A stretch of DNA of 64,000 bases from Spirogloea muscicola (Eukaryota; Streptophyta; Zygnematophyceae; Spirogloeales; Spirogloeaceae): contig WELB01000012.1 of NCBI GenBank assembly GCA_009602725.1, forward strand, positions 350,420 to 414,419, written 5' to 3'. The translations under genes were made by a program, and so were the position numbers. Shown here in pieces: positions 23,455 through 37,400 of this stretch (positions are counted from its first letter, which is position 1; every line of letters starts with the position of its first letter). The notes beneath the pieces were generated by a model. That model ran no database searches, was not told the DNA's origin, and saw nothing but the letters and a program-made list of their open reading frames with translations.

Positions 23455-24920
23455 CGCCCATTCTTTTTGGGCTGGCCTTACCCAGCCCCTATGTTCTGTG
23501 GGAGAGCACTTTGCTACTTGATTGATCGCCGTCTCTGCCAGAACATCCTATGGTCAAGAGATATTTAAGTCTGCCTTCACGTGGCGTGCTGCTGGCTTGT
23601 CTTTCCCTCCGTTTGCAATCGCTTGTGTCAACACCATAAGATTTGGCAAAACAGAATGATGAACAAACCAGATCTTTTTTCATAATGAAAGAATGGACAC
23701 CTGAACTTTCTTCAAAAGAAGCTTTGAGAGTTTCTTTAACAGCAGGTGCAGGCCAATGATATGAAGTCCTGGTCGTAGAAGTGGAAGTGGAAGTTCACAC
23801 CAAAGGAGACGATGGCCGGTGAGATGCCAGCTCAAGGAACACTGGAGGCGTCGAAGGGAGTCCGCAGTGGTGGGGGGGGCCGTGCCTTGCCGTCACAACG
23901 AGGTGTTGCAAAGCTGTGATATGAACGAGACATGAAGCTCTCTTTAAAGGCTGGCCTCATCGCCCTTTAGTAGAAATTCTGTTTCTGTTACCTTAGCCAC
24001 TGGTTTATTCATCTTTGTTCTTCTTGTACACATTGTTCTTCTTACACACAGTGCTTTGCCTCCCCTTCATCCCATATGCTCCGCGTGCATACTCTCAATG
24101 GGCTACCTATGTGGAAAGTTTGTCGATACCCAAGTCCCCCTTCGATTTGTGCTTTCGCCCTGTTATCTTAGCCCCTCTCTTGTACTTATTTTGTGATCCC
24201 TTCGGACCTTGTCCACCCTCTTTTTGGCTGGCCTATCCCATCCATCGTCCCTTCTTGTACATTCCTTTAGGCTGGCCTCTCACAGTAATTGCCATAACTT
24301 GGAAGCTCTTTTTCTGGGAAGAACTACTTTCTGAAGGAGTAGGAAAGCCCTGAGCCGCTTGGAAGAGAGAAGTGACCTCTTAGCAAAGGGCTTCTTCAGA
24401 CAAAAATGTGACTGCTGGTATTGAGCTGCTGTAATAGCAGCCAGGTGCATACAGAGGGTGTTCATGACTATATTAGCGGAGCCACAGGCTAGGCAAACAG
24501 GGCGCTCTTAGTACCCTCGTGTCAGCAGTAGGAAGTCAGATGAGCTGAGGGGAGTACGAGCAAGCCCGACAACAGCTCTTCCGTAAGAAGGCAATGGCTG
24601 TGAGAGGCCAGCCCAAGGGATTGTACAAGGGCCGAAAGGCGTCGAAATTGCATAGTCTATGCAAGAGGCTACTGCGGATGTGAGCTTAGTAACCCCGAGT
24701 CAGCAGCCGCAAGTCGGAGTAACTTGGCAAAGGGCTTCGCTCTGTGATGCCCGTTTCTTTGCACTACGCCTGAGTGCTGGCGCGGCTTGGCTTGTTATTT
24801 CATGCGCACCGCACGCCTGAACTCTCTATGCGAGGATGCAGGCGCTGGCTGTGAAAGCATTGGCTGTCCACTCTTTTCGGGCTGGCTTTTCACATCCCTC
24901 GCCCCCTTTAGATGATGATG
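23455..24920. repeat. Dispersed hairpin-repeat family, cluster C
   Basis: Copies and fragments of the GGGCTGG/CCAGCCC family: about 23457-23512 (minus; TTCTTTTTGGGCTGGCCTTA, then CCAGCCCC), 24210-24300 (minus, two diverged cores in tandem), 24434-24760 (plus) and 24865-24912 (minus; CTCTTTTCGGGCTGGCTTTT). The plus copy has the same left edge as cluster B (AGCCAGGTGCATACA...ACTATATTAGCGGAGCCA). It also carries GTCAGCAGCCGCAAGTCGGA, a flank seen again near 9400 and 62890. The DNA between copies (23513-24205) is AT-richer and shows no coding similarity. The cluster lies in the head-to-head spacer between the small gene and VPS13. Confidence 0.65.
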
Positions 24921-25413
24921 AGGTTACTGTTTCTGGCTGTGAAAGAGGAAGGGGAAATGGAGTGTGTATAAAGTGGTAGAGCGCCTGAGTGGCCAAGTAC
25001 AAAGGCAAGGACACTGACAGATGTACATCACCTGCTACTAAGCTGACCCGCTCAGTAACCACGGCTGTGAGACGTACAGTACTGGGCGAGACGTTCTCTC
25101 CGTCTACGGCGCAGCATGGTCCCCCCACGGTGACAGTGCCCTTCCATCGCTGACCAGCGACTGCAGACGCCCACGCCCTCCTCTGCGGCGGCCCCAGGCG
25201 CGGTCGCCGCCGCTGCCGCCTATCGGCTCAGCGGCAGGCCGCGTCGCTCACGAGAGCCAACGCAGGCCTTCCCTTCAGGCCCTGGCGCTAGCAGGCTGCG
25301 CGGCCGACAATACGGCGCCTGCAGCGGTCAATTGTCCCAGCGTCCTCGACCGCTCCTCCCTCTCGGGCACAGCTGCCAGCGCCATGGGCCGAGGCCAGCG
25401 CTAGCCGACGACG
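24921..25413. promoter_or_regulatory. 5' flank and GC-rich leader of VPS13
   Basis: The part up to about 25130 is of mixed composition; 25140-25413 is strongly GC-rich and leads straight to the VPS13 ATG. By analogy with the other genes here this should contain the transcription start. No TATA-like box or known operator was recognised. Confidence 0.4.
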
Positions 25414-28400
25414 ATGTTAGAGGAGAGGGTCGCGGAGATACTGCAGAGGTACCTCGGGGACTATGTCCAGGGCCTCTCCAAGGATGCTCTTAAGATCAGC
25501 GTATGGCGAGGCAAGTTCCACCAGAAGCCCTTGAGGAACAGCTGCAAGTAGCCTCCTGTACTGAAGGCCTCCTTGCTCAGTCGTCCCTCTGTTGCCTGCT
25601 GCAGACCATGCTTAAGCAATTTGACATGATTATTTCAGGGGATTTGGAGCTCCAGAACATGCAGCTGAAACCCGAGGCCCTCAATGCTTTGAAGCTGCCA
25701 CTCAAAGTCAAGGCTGGCTTCCTGGGCTCCATCAAGCTGAGGGTGCGCACTATGACAGCGCGCATGCAAGCGAGTGTAACAATGAGCAGAATGAAAGGAT
25801 AGCAGTGCTGTCAAGTAGGATGCATGAGCATCTGGCAACGTGGCTTCCTTCGCCTGTATTCCTCAGGGTGACTTTAAGGTTGTGCACGTGCCTATGAGTG
25901 AGGCTTGTGCACCGCACTTTGTCAGTCGCTACCAGCTGGAGAGAGACAGAATGAACAGACATAGAGGTGGTGATAAGGTCCGTTGAACTGTAAAAGTGCT
26001 CTGCAGCAAGCAGTGTCTAATAGCTACTAGCTCCTTGTCTTGGTCGCATGCTCCAACTTATATAGAGCTTAGCTGTTTTCCACTGTCCTGCTACAGGTGC
26101 CTTGGAATCGACTAGGGAGGGAACCTGTGATAGTCATCCTAGACCAGATCTTCATACTCGCACAGCCTCTTGTTAGTGCAGAGTATGGACAGGATGTCAG
26201 TGATGAGAGCCTGTTTGAGGCAAAGCAGCGCCACATTAAGGTCCCTCCTGCCCGTGACTCCTGGCTATCTCTGTGATGCTCAAAGCCTGGTCAATATGGA
26301 GTCGCAGACCATGATGCTTAATTCCAGATCAGGCGAAGTTTGTGCCAGCCTGACATCGGCTCAAGGAGTGTATGCTAGGCTTGGAACCAATGCCGCTTGC
26401 ATGTGCCTCTCTGTCTTGGCTGCAGTTAATTTGGATATTGCCTGTATCAGACATCAAATTGGCAAGGAGCTCTCCATCTTGTAACACTCTACTTACATGC
26501 TTGATTGACAGGAGGCGGAAGAATCTCTAGTAGAGAGCCAGAAGGACAAGATGAACGACGCAGAGGTACACTGCTTGCCAAGAGTGCCTTCTTCAGATAT
26601 TAGGCTGCTTGAAGCAAAGGAAAGGCATATAAACCATAGCGTGCACATGACAAACAAGTGAGCAACATTTTGTGGAATAACAGAGCAGTTCTGCTTCTTA
26701 GGTAGGCCAATGACATAGGGATGATATTATAAGCATGTTACAAGTATGTGTCCAAGATGAATTTTGATATCTGGTGATGCGCCAAGCTGGTGCATGTGTA
26801 GTGATGAGATTTTGCTATCAATTGTATTTTGTAGCAAGCCAAAGACACCTCGTGGCTAGGACAGCTCATTGGAACAGTGATAGGTAATTTGAAGCTGAGC
26901 ATTACCAACATTCATATCCGATATGAAGATGATGTCAGGTGAGTGTGCCTTTGCTGATCTTGGCATTGTCACCGATGATTGCTGGTGCTAAGCTTGTAGT
27001 AGAGTGAGCTCCTTGTAGTAGAGTGAGCTCGTCCTCTCCTGCTTCAAGTCTGGCTGTCATGTCAGACAGGAAATGATTTTCAGGTGTTGCGAAGCACGTT
27101 CTCAGCTCATTCATTGCGAAGCACCTGCACAGCTCATTTGCCAAATTCGATTGCATCAAACAGCTTCCCAGGGCACCCTCTGGCTGCTGGTTTGACTCTG
27201 GAGAGATTGGCAGCAGCAACCATCGATGAGGAGGGCAACGAGACGTTCGTCGCACATGGAGCCATGGAACGTGTGCGGAAGGTATCCAACAAAACTATCG
27301 TCACACTGTTTGGACTTTTCTGGTACTTGGGTTGTTTCCTTTGCTCTCTGGTGGGCAGTCTGGTCTAGGCCAGCAATTGTGCATACTTCTCAAAACATTC
27401 GATTCCTGCTTCTGTGTTTGCTTCTGTATTCGTAGTGAAGTTGACAGTAGTGAATGCTTTTGAGGGTTTTTGTGTGCAGGCTTTAGCTCTCCAAAGGTTG
27501 GCCATTTACTTTGATTCTGATACCTCTCTATTTGAGGTTGACAAACCATGGCAACAGTTGGGTAAAGAGGCCTGGAGCGAGGTTCGCTCGTGATCTCTTC
27601 CTTGATAACATATAGCATGACCCAAGGAATCGCAAGGCGCTGCCTTGCAATCCCTTGAATATTACCTTGTTCTGGCATAGCCATCAGTGCATCTCAATTG
27701 TGCAGGCAAAAGTCACTCAGAACGTTGCCTGGTTTTCTGCTTGCGTACTGAGACTTTCACCAAGGATGCTCACAGATCTTTGAGCCAGGCATCAAGAAGA
27801 GCCCTGATGACCTTTTTGAAACCGAAGACCAAGAGGTTGCCAAGCAAAAGCTGGACAGACACTACATCCTCGAGCCTATCAACGGAGCAGCTGAGTACTT
27901 CCGAAGAGGAAAAGCTGAGCAGAGAAGACCTGACAGTCCTCTTCAAAGTATTGATGTCAAACTCGAGGATGTTACTCTGAGTATGTCAGAGGTATATTTG
28001 AGCAACTTAACACCATTGGAGCTTGGTCACTTATATGCTGCTATAGAGCTTCAGCTACAGCGTCAGCACGAACTTTCTTTGCAACTGAGCCTAGTCATCT
28101 GAAATTTAGGTTGAAGTTGTCTGGACCTATCTGACGCTCGATAAGGTTTTCTTCTTACTGCCCCTCATGCTTCATTGCAGAGTCAGTACAGGGACACTTT
28201 GGTCCTTGCTGACAATCTGTCAGCATTTAACAAGCGAATGAAGCATGCTCATATCAGGCCAGCTAATTCAATACACACAAGCCCTCAGCTCTGGTGGAAG
28301 TATGCTCTGAGGGCCAGTTTGGAGAGGCGGGGCAAATACAGGTGGGTTTGGTGGCTACCTGTTGGTGACTATGTTGCTTACTTTGGTATCTCATGTCAGC

Positions 28401-31400
28401 TGCTTGTCTGCAGTAGATTAAGAATCAGCTAGATATTGATATGCAGTGCATGGTCTTGCACAGGGGTTCATTGGCATGGAAGCATCTTTTGGAAGCTGCA
28501 CGTATGCGTCGGAGATATTTGGAGCTTTATGTCTCACTTCTGCAGGCCCGTCCAGGCAAGGTGTCCATCAACAACAACGAGGAGATCCAGGCCATGGACA
28601 AAGTCCTGGACACTGATGTGATTATAATGTGGCGGTGGGTTCAGCTCTTGCCTTGTATCAGCAGCATCATTCTTCATCCTACCATTTGGCTTCTGTCAGT
28701 TGCAAGCTTCCACTGAAGGATTTTAGCGCAGCTTCTGCACGTTATAATTTCTTTTCATACAATCTATGGCAAGAGGGTGGTATTTACTTCTTCATTTGGA
28801 TTTGCAGCATGCTGGCCCACAACTTTGTCACTACGGGCCAAGGAGAGCATGAGCGACCAGAATCTCGCAAGTCGTGGTGGTTGTTCAAGAGGTGGGCTCT
28901 TTTACGTGGGGATACATGCAGCACGCGCAACCAGAAAAACATATCAAGTTTTGTGCTCAATTGATATGTATTGATGGAATCTGGTTGTGGAGGTCAGCCT
29001 ATCAAGGCTGTGTCTCCTGTCAAGCTTACATTAACAATTCTCTGCTCATAGCTGAGTACCTTAGACAATAAGAGGACACGTCTTGCATTAGAGTCGTCGC
29101 TCTAGTAACGCTTCGTGCTCGCAAATATCTGACTGTGCTATGGAATACAGGAGGAGATCGTCTGACGTGGACAGAGAGGCGCAGAGTCTTACTGGCGCTG
29201 ACTGGGCCAGGCTGAATGATGCTATTGGCTATGAACCTGGCATGGGGAACCCACTGGTACCTGGGCAAGAACCTTCACATATGCTCCATACGCATCTCAC
29301 AATCAGAATGATGCGTAACTCATCAAGGCTTGATCATCAAGATGGTGCTCTTATAGCGGAGTTGGAAAGCCACAACCTTCAAGTTGATGTTGATGTGTTC
29401 CCAAAGACCCTGGCCTACACAATAACGTTGGGCTCCTACGGCATAGCTACCCCAGAAGGCATGCTTGCTCAGGTACGTTGTTATGTAATATTTTGTGATC
29501 GTGGTATGGGTTTGCATTCAACCATTGCAAAAATGCTTGCAACATAATCTGCTACCCCTATAGCTAATAGCCTTGGCCTGGCAAATACAGTGCCAAGCTA
29601 TAGCCTGTTGTTGCTCAGTGACTACAGAGTGAAAAATTGATGGAGCTAGGCAGTTCCGTCCGTGCCACATTTACATACAAGCCGCATGATTCAGACTACC
29701 TCTGGATCTTGGAGGGTAAAGCAGCCCCCGTTCATGCCACGGTATGTACATCTCTGGACAATGGTGCTGTCATCCTCTTGTTCCCTTCTCGTATATGTGC
29801 TACTTAGGGCAAGGCAAGTACTTCAGGTAAGACTCAAGAGATGTGAAGTGGAATTTTAAATTTGCTCTTTCCTTTGCCTGTTGTTGCTGCAGTTGTGGAC
29901 GTCCAGTCTGAACAGGGTACAGGAATTTTTCCAGAGCAAAAAGGCTGTTAGCCGTGCCCTTGCTTTGAGTACAACAGCTGCTCTGCAGGTACGAGGCAAT
30001 GGTAGTCCTGATTTGCTAGCTGTTGATAACCATATTATAAGGGATTGCACCTACTGGTGGAAAGCTAAGGGATTCTAACTAGCTCTCAGAGAGGTGGTGC
30101 TGGCGGCAGGCTTACTTCTCTTGGATCGTTGCTAGTTTCTTGGATAATCACGCTATGATCACCATCTGACAGAAGCAGTAGGTGTAGAGAAGAGGCAATG
30201 TCTCAGGCTGATGCAGAGTGCATTCACTCGTAAGCATGCGCAGTCAACACTGGACGAGGTAGCTAGATCTGCCCAGAAGAAGCTGAGTAGGACCCTGAAG
30301 GATCGACCTAAGTATACCCTGAACCCCTTCTTTCAAATTGAATACTGTGTCTGTAACGTACTGAATTGCCATACTTACTGAATCACTGCAATCAATGTGC
30401 CTCGGCTATTGCATCAGGATGTCTGACATCTGATAAGAAACACATGCTGAGCCATCCTGTCCATCCTGTTGATGACACTCATGCAGTTGTGTACCTTCTC
30501 TTGTGGTCCTTTGTGCAGATTTAGCATAGACCTTGATATTGCTGCTCCCAAGGTTGCCATACCCACAAGTTTTAAGGCTGATGGCAAGCATGAAATGGCC
30601 CTTCTTTTGGATTTTGGGAATTTTCTGCTCCAGACTGACAATGTGATCTTTTTGGCTATTTTACTCTTTTGCTATTCACCTATTACTTCTTGCTTGATAA
30701 AGACTGATCTTGGCGCGTATGAAGTTGAAGCAAGCTCAATATGATGAACCTTGTACATAATCACAGCATATGACCAGGAAGATGATTGTCATGCAGGATG
30801 CACCCTCAAGAGCCACATCAGATGAAGAGTTGAGACTCTACATGTCGTTCAAGCTCTCAGCTTCTGACATTTCAGCAACTCTGGTAGACGGCCATTATGA
30901 TTGGTCACTCCTGCCTGAAGAAAATCAAGAGAGAGATCGAGATGGCTTGTCCAGCAGCTCTGCTGCTGATTCTACCAGATTCCTCCCGCTCCTTGATAAA
31001 TGTGGAACGAACATAGCCCTTCAGCAGGTGCTTACCAACTGCTACTGCTGACTGGCTTGCAGTCACTGGATTGGATATGACTTTGCATACGACTTGACAC
31101 ATAGTCAACAGCAGCATCTCTGCTGCCATTGCTTTCTCTGCAAGGCATCGATAGGTATCAGCAACTGAGATCTGCTGCTCCTCATCTGCGATATACAGAT
31201 TTGCATTCCTCACCAACAGTATCCTACAACTCGGGCTGCTGTGCTATTGCCCAAGCTGGGTTTCCACTTCTCGCCTGGACGATATCACCGTCTCATGGCC
31301 GTCGTCAAAGCACTTGAAGGTGATATTGCTGCAGTTCGTGGAGAGAATGTTGTCACTCCTTGGAAGCCCGCTGACTTTGAAGGGGAGTTGGACGTTCTCA

Positions 31401-34400
31401 CTTGGGGGGTACGTCACGTGGCTTCAGTGATCACACCAGCCAACCATTGGCTTCAGCAAGCATGCGCAGAGCTACACATTAACCTGCTTAAACAATGCTA
31501 CTTCAAGTGCCTACTTTACCTAGATGCAATCAACGTTGTAGATTGTGTGCCACAGACTTTGATATAGCTTCTGCCCCTTTCATTGACAACTCCCAGAGTA
31601 GAGCAGCTACATGGCAACATCGGTATGGGGCATTGGCCGGACCTTTCTTGTACCTGCTTGATTTTCCAGAGGCAAGCACTTACAAGCACCGCACACGGTA
31701 AGATGATTTTGCAGCATAGAAGGTCACATTGTGTGCACCTCTGCAAGTCTTGGAGCCACAACAGCACACATAAGGTGCCTTGCATAATCTAAGAGCGAGC
31801 ATTTTATCTTGCAGGCTTCAGGGCAAACAGGTTGTCAATGTCCCCCCTGATGCTGTTGGAGGGGAGAGTCATGTGCTGGCAATCTGCGACAGCAACGGGG
31901 CCAGCTTCAAGGTGCAGCCATGTCAATGTTGTGATGCTACTGAGAGCGCTTCAAGTGTCCCATATACTTGGTAACAATAATCTCATACCTATCTTGTTGT
32001 CAACAACTGTGTAGGTAAGCGAGTCCCTCAATGGCGTGCTTTTACGCTTCGGCGACAACGCAAGCAAGCTGTCTTGGAAAGAACGAATGACTAGCGCCAT
32101 ATATCTCACATCGGTGAGAACAGACTCCTCAGATCGCTGATGCTAGATTGATCTAGTGTAGTGAGGTGGTAAGCACGTACTGCGAGATGCATCTGTTTAT
32201 ATAAAGAGTGGGCTGACATTGTATCTATATCTCTTGTTGACCTGATGTGCTGACCAGTGGCTGCACTGCGATCTCAGGGAAGAAGTAGATCAATCAAGCG
32301 GAAATTGCCGCCTTGTCTTGACAATAGATGCTTCCTCTTAGAGGGCGTAGGCACTTATGCAGTGTGTCATTTGACTGAATATTGCAGCTACCTGCAGCAG
32401 TTGCAGCTGCCGACCACAATGACGACACTAAGGATGCCCTGCAGAAGGCAACTGATGGTAGCGAGCAACTGCAACCAGCTGCTCTTGACAAGTTTTTTCT
32501 CACTGGCATCCTGGAAGAGCTGACCATCACAGTTGGTCGAGCTGTAAGTCCTCTCGTGTCTTTCAGTCCAGGTGGTTAAGACCGATAAGTGGATTTGACA
32601 GTTCATAGCTGTGTCAAATTCGTGGGTACAGGAAGCTAATGAATGTTGTACAGATGATCTTTTTTGATAGCACCAAAAGTTGGTTCCGCACTCTCTGTCC
32701 TTTCCTGCTGATTGTCCTTTATGAGCTGCAGGTGGACGCAAGCTCCAAAACTTGGTTAGTAGATGAAGAGATTGATCTCCTTCAGCTCCATGCTGTCGGT
32801 GGGAAGGTAAGTCATGACAAGAGCTTGCAAAGCCAGTTGCATACCATACTAAATTCTACCTATAAGACTTGGTGCTTTGTGTTGGGCCCGGTAGACCTCC
32901 CCTCTCAAATTCAGCTTTCTCAACAACAGGGCACGTACTGAAATGAGGGGAACACACACACTTTTGTTCGCAAACTTCTATACCGCTGCCTGACTAATTA
33001 AGCTGGAAAACCGGAGACGTTCTACTTCTTAAGTGGTGATAAGTTGTTCGAGGATGTACAGGTGGAGCTTTTGTACAGGGAATTTGATCTCTCAGTTGGG
33101 GCCACGCTCCAGTCTGTTGACATCGAAGACAGACTTTGCAGCCATCTGGGACCTGCATGCAGATTCATTGCTAGGTCGTACCTTGTATCACCCGTCCTCA
33201 CGGCAAATGAGTATCGCAGTTTAACTCATACCGAGCTTGAAAGCCCTGCCAGTCGTCAGAACAGCACAGGCCCAAACTTACTCTCAAGGCGAAGTACCAG
33301 TCTTGGCATCCCAAGCAGAGCAGAGAGTGGTGGATCCTACTTTGACGCTTTTGCAGAATTTCAGGATGTTGAAGAGGTTGAGGAGGTTGCAGAAAGCATC
33401 AACAATGATGCGGACAACCCCTTGCACCAGAACACCTCATACCACCTACCAGAAATAATTCCTTCTACCTCTGAGGCTGTGCTTTCTGCCCCGGATGAGG
33501 TTGATGACCAAGTAGAGGAGAATGGCACAAAGCTTGGTCTGTCAAGGCAACGCTCGAGAGACAGGCATGGATTGGGGAGGGGTCCACGTCTTCCCGGAAG
33601 GAGGATGGAGCACCCTCTCCAGAGGCTGCCGTCAGTATATCACGAAGTACCTGAGCAGATTGTTAAACAGGATCCAAAATCAGAGCCCCCTCCCTTTGTG
33701 AGGCAACTGGGCCTACTTCTTGACAAACATGCTTCAAGGGATGAAGAGGGTATAGACAGCTGCAAGAATTTCATCAAAGTACAATATGTGCGATACTATC
33801 AGGAGTCCCCTGATTATGACAACGTGGATAAGAAGGTATATATCTATATCTCCCTGTCACATATGCCGGCGTCACTAAGATGTCGGATCAGGCATGCAGG
33901 CAATTCACTTGGATCTGAGATTCTGCATCTGCTCAAGAAGCCAGTATTATCTCAATTTATTTCTGAGCTCTCACCAGCAAGACTGAATCAGGTTGTGATG
34001 TTGACGCAGTTGCGCTTGCGATTGGCTACCCTTTCGTTTTTCATCAATCGCCCAACTGTGATTGCTTTGATGGATCTTATTTCTGATGTGACACGGGAGC
34101 CCGATGTGCCTGGCCAAGCTTCTACAGATGACGATGCGAGGGACTCAGATCACGTTGTTAGTATGTTGAAGTCCAAGAGTGGCAATGACACTGAAGACGA
34201 AGAAGCTGACACCAGTAGTAGAGGCACAATGGAACCAGAGGAGGAGACTGGCAGCAAAGGGCATGGAAATGCTGGACATGCTGCAGCCAAGCTTGAGGTG
34301 GCCCGGGAGCAGGTTGTGCAGGGGCTGGTGGGGAAGGGGAGAAATCATGTCACCTTAGATCTACTTCTTGACATGGATCGTACGCAGTTCATATTGAACA

Positions 34401-37400
34401 AAGAGGATGGCTTGCAAATGGCTTTATTAGCTCAGGAGCGAATCCTTACTGAAGTAAAGGTTAGCCGTTCGGTGCCCACTGAGAAGCTTTAAGCAAGCAA
34501 GACAGCAAGCTTGTATTACTGAGCAGATGAGATGCCAGGTTTTGTGACAGGCCGCATGGCTACAAGCATTCCTCTCTTTTCAGCAGAGGGCGCCTGTATG
34601 ATGTATATGTAGCAAGTTGTTGCTCCTGATAAGCCCTCCAACTGCTCCTCAACTTTTTTGTGTTGGCATCGGCAGGTATATCCAGCTACATTCTGGCTTC
34701 AAGCTAATATAGGTAATCTTCGGATCTGTGACTTAACACTTGGTGAGGGCCACCCAAATGCGTGGCTTTGTGACACCAGAGATACTGGGAGCAAGTCCTT
34801 TGTTGAGGTATAGCAACTGCCTCTATACCTGCCGTTCTACAGTGCATCAGTGCTTAATATCCAGCATTGAAGCCCATGTTTTCCTCCTTTCACAGAACAG
34901 CATATATGCCTTCAACGCATGACCCTGACTTGCAGCACGCTGTCATGCTTGTTGGCTCCTTTGTGCAGTTAGAGGTAGCTGCATACGACAAAGAGTCCGA
35001 CAGCTATGCAGGATACGATTACAGTGTGGATGCGCGCCTTGCTCAAGTCCGCATTGTTTTGCTTTATCGTTTCATCCAGGAGGTCAGTGACTCCCTTGAT
35101 ATGTCTCCCTCTTGGGGCAGTGTCTGCATCTTCTCTAACAAATTGGATTAGTAGAAGAATGATTCTTCCCTCACAGTTGCGCTGTGATCAACCCCTTCGT
35201 TAAGCAGCTGAAGATGAACGCTCCTGTCATTGACATTGCAGTTGATTGGTTACTTTAATGGGCTGGCTCCACAAGATCCTGGACAGCTTGTAGCTCTAAG
35301 GGAGGGTGTCAGTGAGGTGGAGAGATTTTTTACACAATCAGAGATTGAAGGAATGAAAGCCATTAAACTGGACCTAAGATTTGAGAAACCAGTTCTCATA
35401 GTTCCACTTGACTCCAACAGCCCCGAGTAAGACTTGTCAAGCTGATAGGGCACTCACTGTAGGCTCAGCTTCTAGCTCTGATTTCCTGAGCATCCATTTC
35501 CCACTTACCACATTCACAGCTATCACACCACCATCTTTCTCGAGTTTTCTCGAGTAACTCAGATGCTGATGATTTTATGGATTTAAGCCTCAAATGTTAC
35601 TGCTTCTGCAGCTACCTGGAATTTTACATGCAAAGGACACATGTGTCCAACTCATTTCAGTGGCTGCATGGTGGAGAGGATGAGCCTTCTGCTGTCCACA
35701 TGGAGACGACCTTTGTACAGGCATGCTTATCAAATTTCATCTGTGCAATGTCGTGCATTCATTACTTTGTCATTGAACAATCAGGGCCTTTGTGTTTCCC
35801 ACTAATGTTCTCGGTGCTCTTGCAGGTCAAGGATATACACCTTGCTGTTGGCGTCGATGGGAAGTCTGGACCAGGCATTATACAGCAGATTGGAGGCATT
35901 GACATCAAATTCCGCAGACCTTTACGAGATCTTTGGCATACTTATGCAGCATTTGAAGTGCTCGTAAAGGTGATGTCAAGCCCAGACCTACTTGGATCGG
36001 GAATCCTGAAAGATCAGCCAGAGATCAGCGTTCAGCCTCTTGACTATTTTTGGTAGGTTAGCTATTGACACTCTGGCAAAGGTTGTTATGCTACATGACA
36101 GTTGCACCATTCAGCATGTTCAATCAGCATGTTCTCCGCTCCTTATGGGTGCTGACAGTTGTTTCAGTTACAAACTGCAGCTGGACAAGCTGCATGCAGC
36201 TATGTCAGACAAAGAGTGTGAGGTTATAGCTGAGTGCGCCACATCCAACTTCTCGGAGCCTGCACATCTGCCACCTCCTGTCAACCGGCAGCCTCAGCAG
36301 CCAGTCCAGCCCGACAGTTGCAAGGAGGCAGAATCAGAAGCCACCTGCACAAGGGAAGAGGGGCCTCCTGATCTGGCTGAGAAAGCTGTCACAGTTGTCT
36401 TCAAGGTTCGAGCGGACCTGGTGAATGCCCAGCTGGGGCTTTACACTGGAGATAACAGAAACTCGAAGCTAGCATTTATGCAAGTGAGTAGCTTGCAAGC
36501 AGGTCACAGGATCTAATGTATACACGTCAAGCTTTCTGTCTTCACGCATCTCCTTGCACTTTCATAATGCATTAAAAATCAGCTGCTCCTGAGTCAGGCC
36601 ATCTGGATTTGTGTCCTGGGTGCGCTGCCGCGGACAAGTGTTGACGCTGCTGCTAGGTGACAGTCAGTTGACATGCTCTTTCCTGAGCCTTTGCAATTGC
36701 CTTGCATGTTGTTGTGCAGTTGCAAGGATTTTGGCTTGGTTACCACTCAAATTCTAAGCAAGAGCAGCATATTATGGCCACCATCCCTCGATTCTTCATT
36801 AAGGTAGCCAAGTACAACCTCATCAATGGCAGTGTACTTCACTTCGAACATTCACAATTCTCTCTTCACAGGAGATGAATTACACTCGTTTGCAGCTTCA
36901 GCATCAGGCATTGGCATGTCCTCGTTCTGCAAGGATCAGTCAGTGGTGTAGCTGGTTAACTGAAGTTTGAGTACATGTAATTTGAGCATATTTGAGGCCC
37001 TGGTCCCTTTGCACGGTTGCAGGATGGTCGACCAGGCATACCGATGGAGTTGCGATATATTCTTGGCAATGCTGACGAGGTTGAGAGCATTACCAACACA
37101 GATACAAAGTCAGCCGCAGGAGCAAACAGCAACAGCAGCCAGACCACTCCATCTCAGAAGCTGATTGTCACGAAGGCCCTCAGCGGGCCTACACTTACAA
37201 TGCTTGTTGTGGATGCCAAACTTGGACCTAGACTTACGAGCATTTCATTGCGCATGCAACGTCCAAGGTTGCTTGTAGCGGTTGACTTTCTTGTAGCCAT
37301 TGGCGAGTTCTTCGTCCCATCGCTTGGGGCAGCAATGGTAGGCTCAGCAGCTGGCAAGGATGATGATGACCCCCTTGGGTTTAAGAAGGCCAACTTTCTG

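Noticed and set aside
24960-25010. tRNA-like box A (TGGTAGAGCG) upstream of VPS13
   Set aside because: No matching acceptor stem, anticodon arm or box B at the right distance. It could be a SINE relic but cannot be supported.
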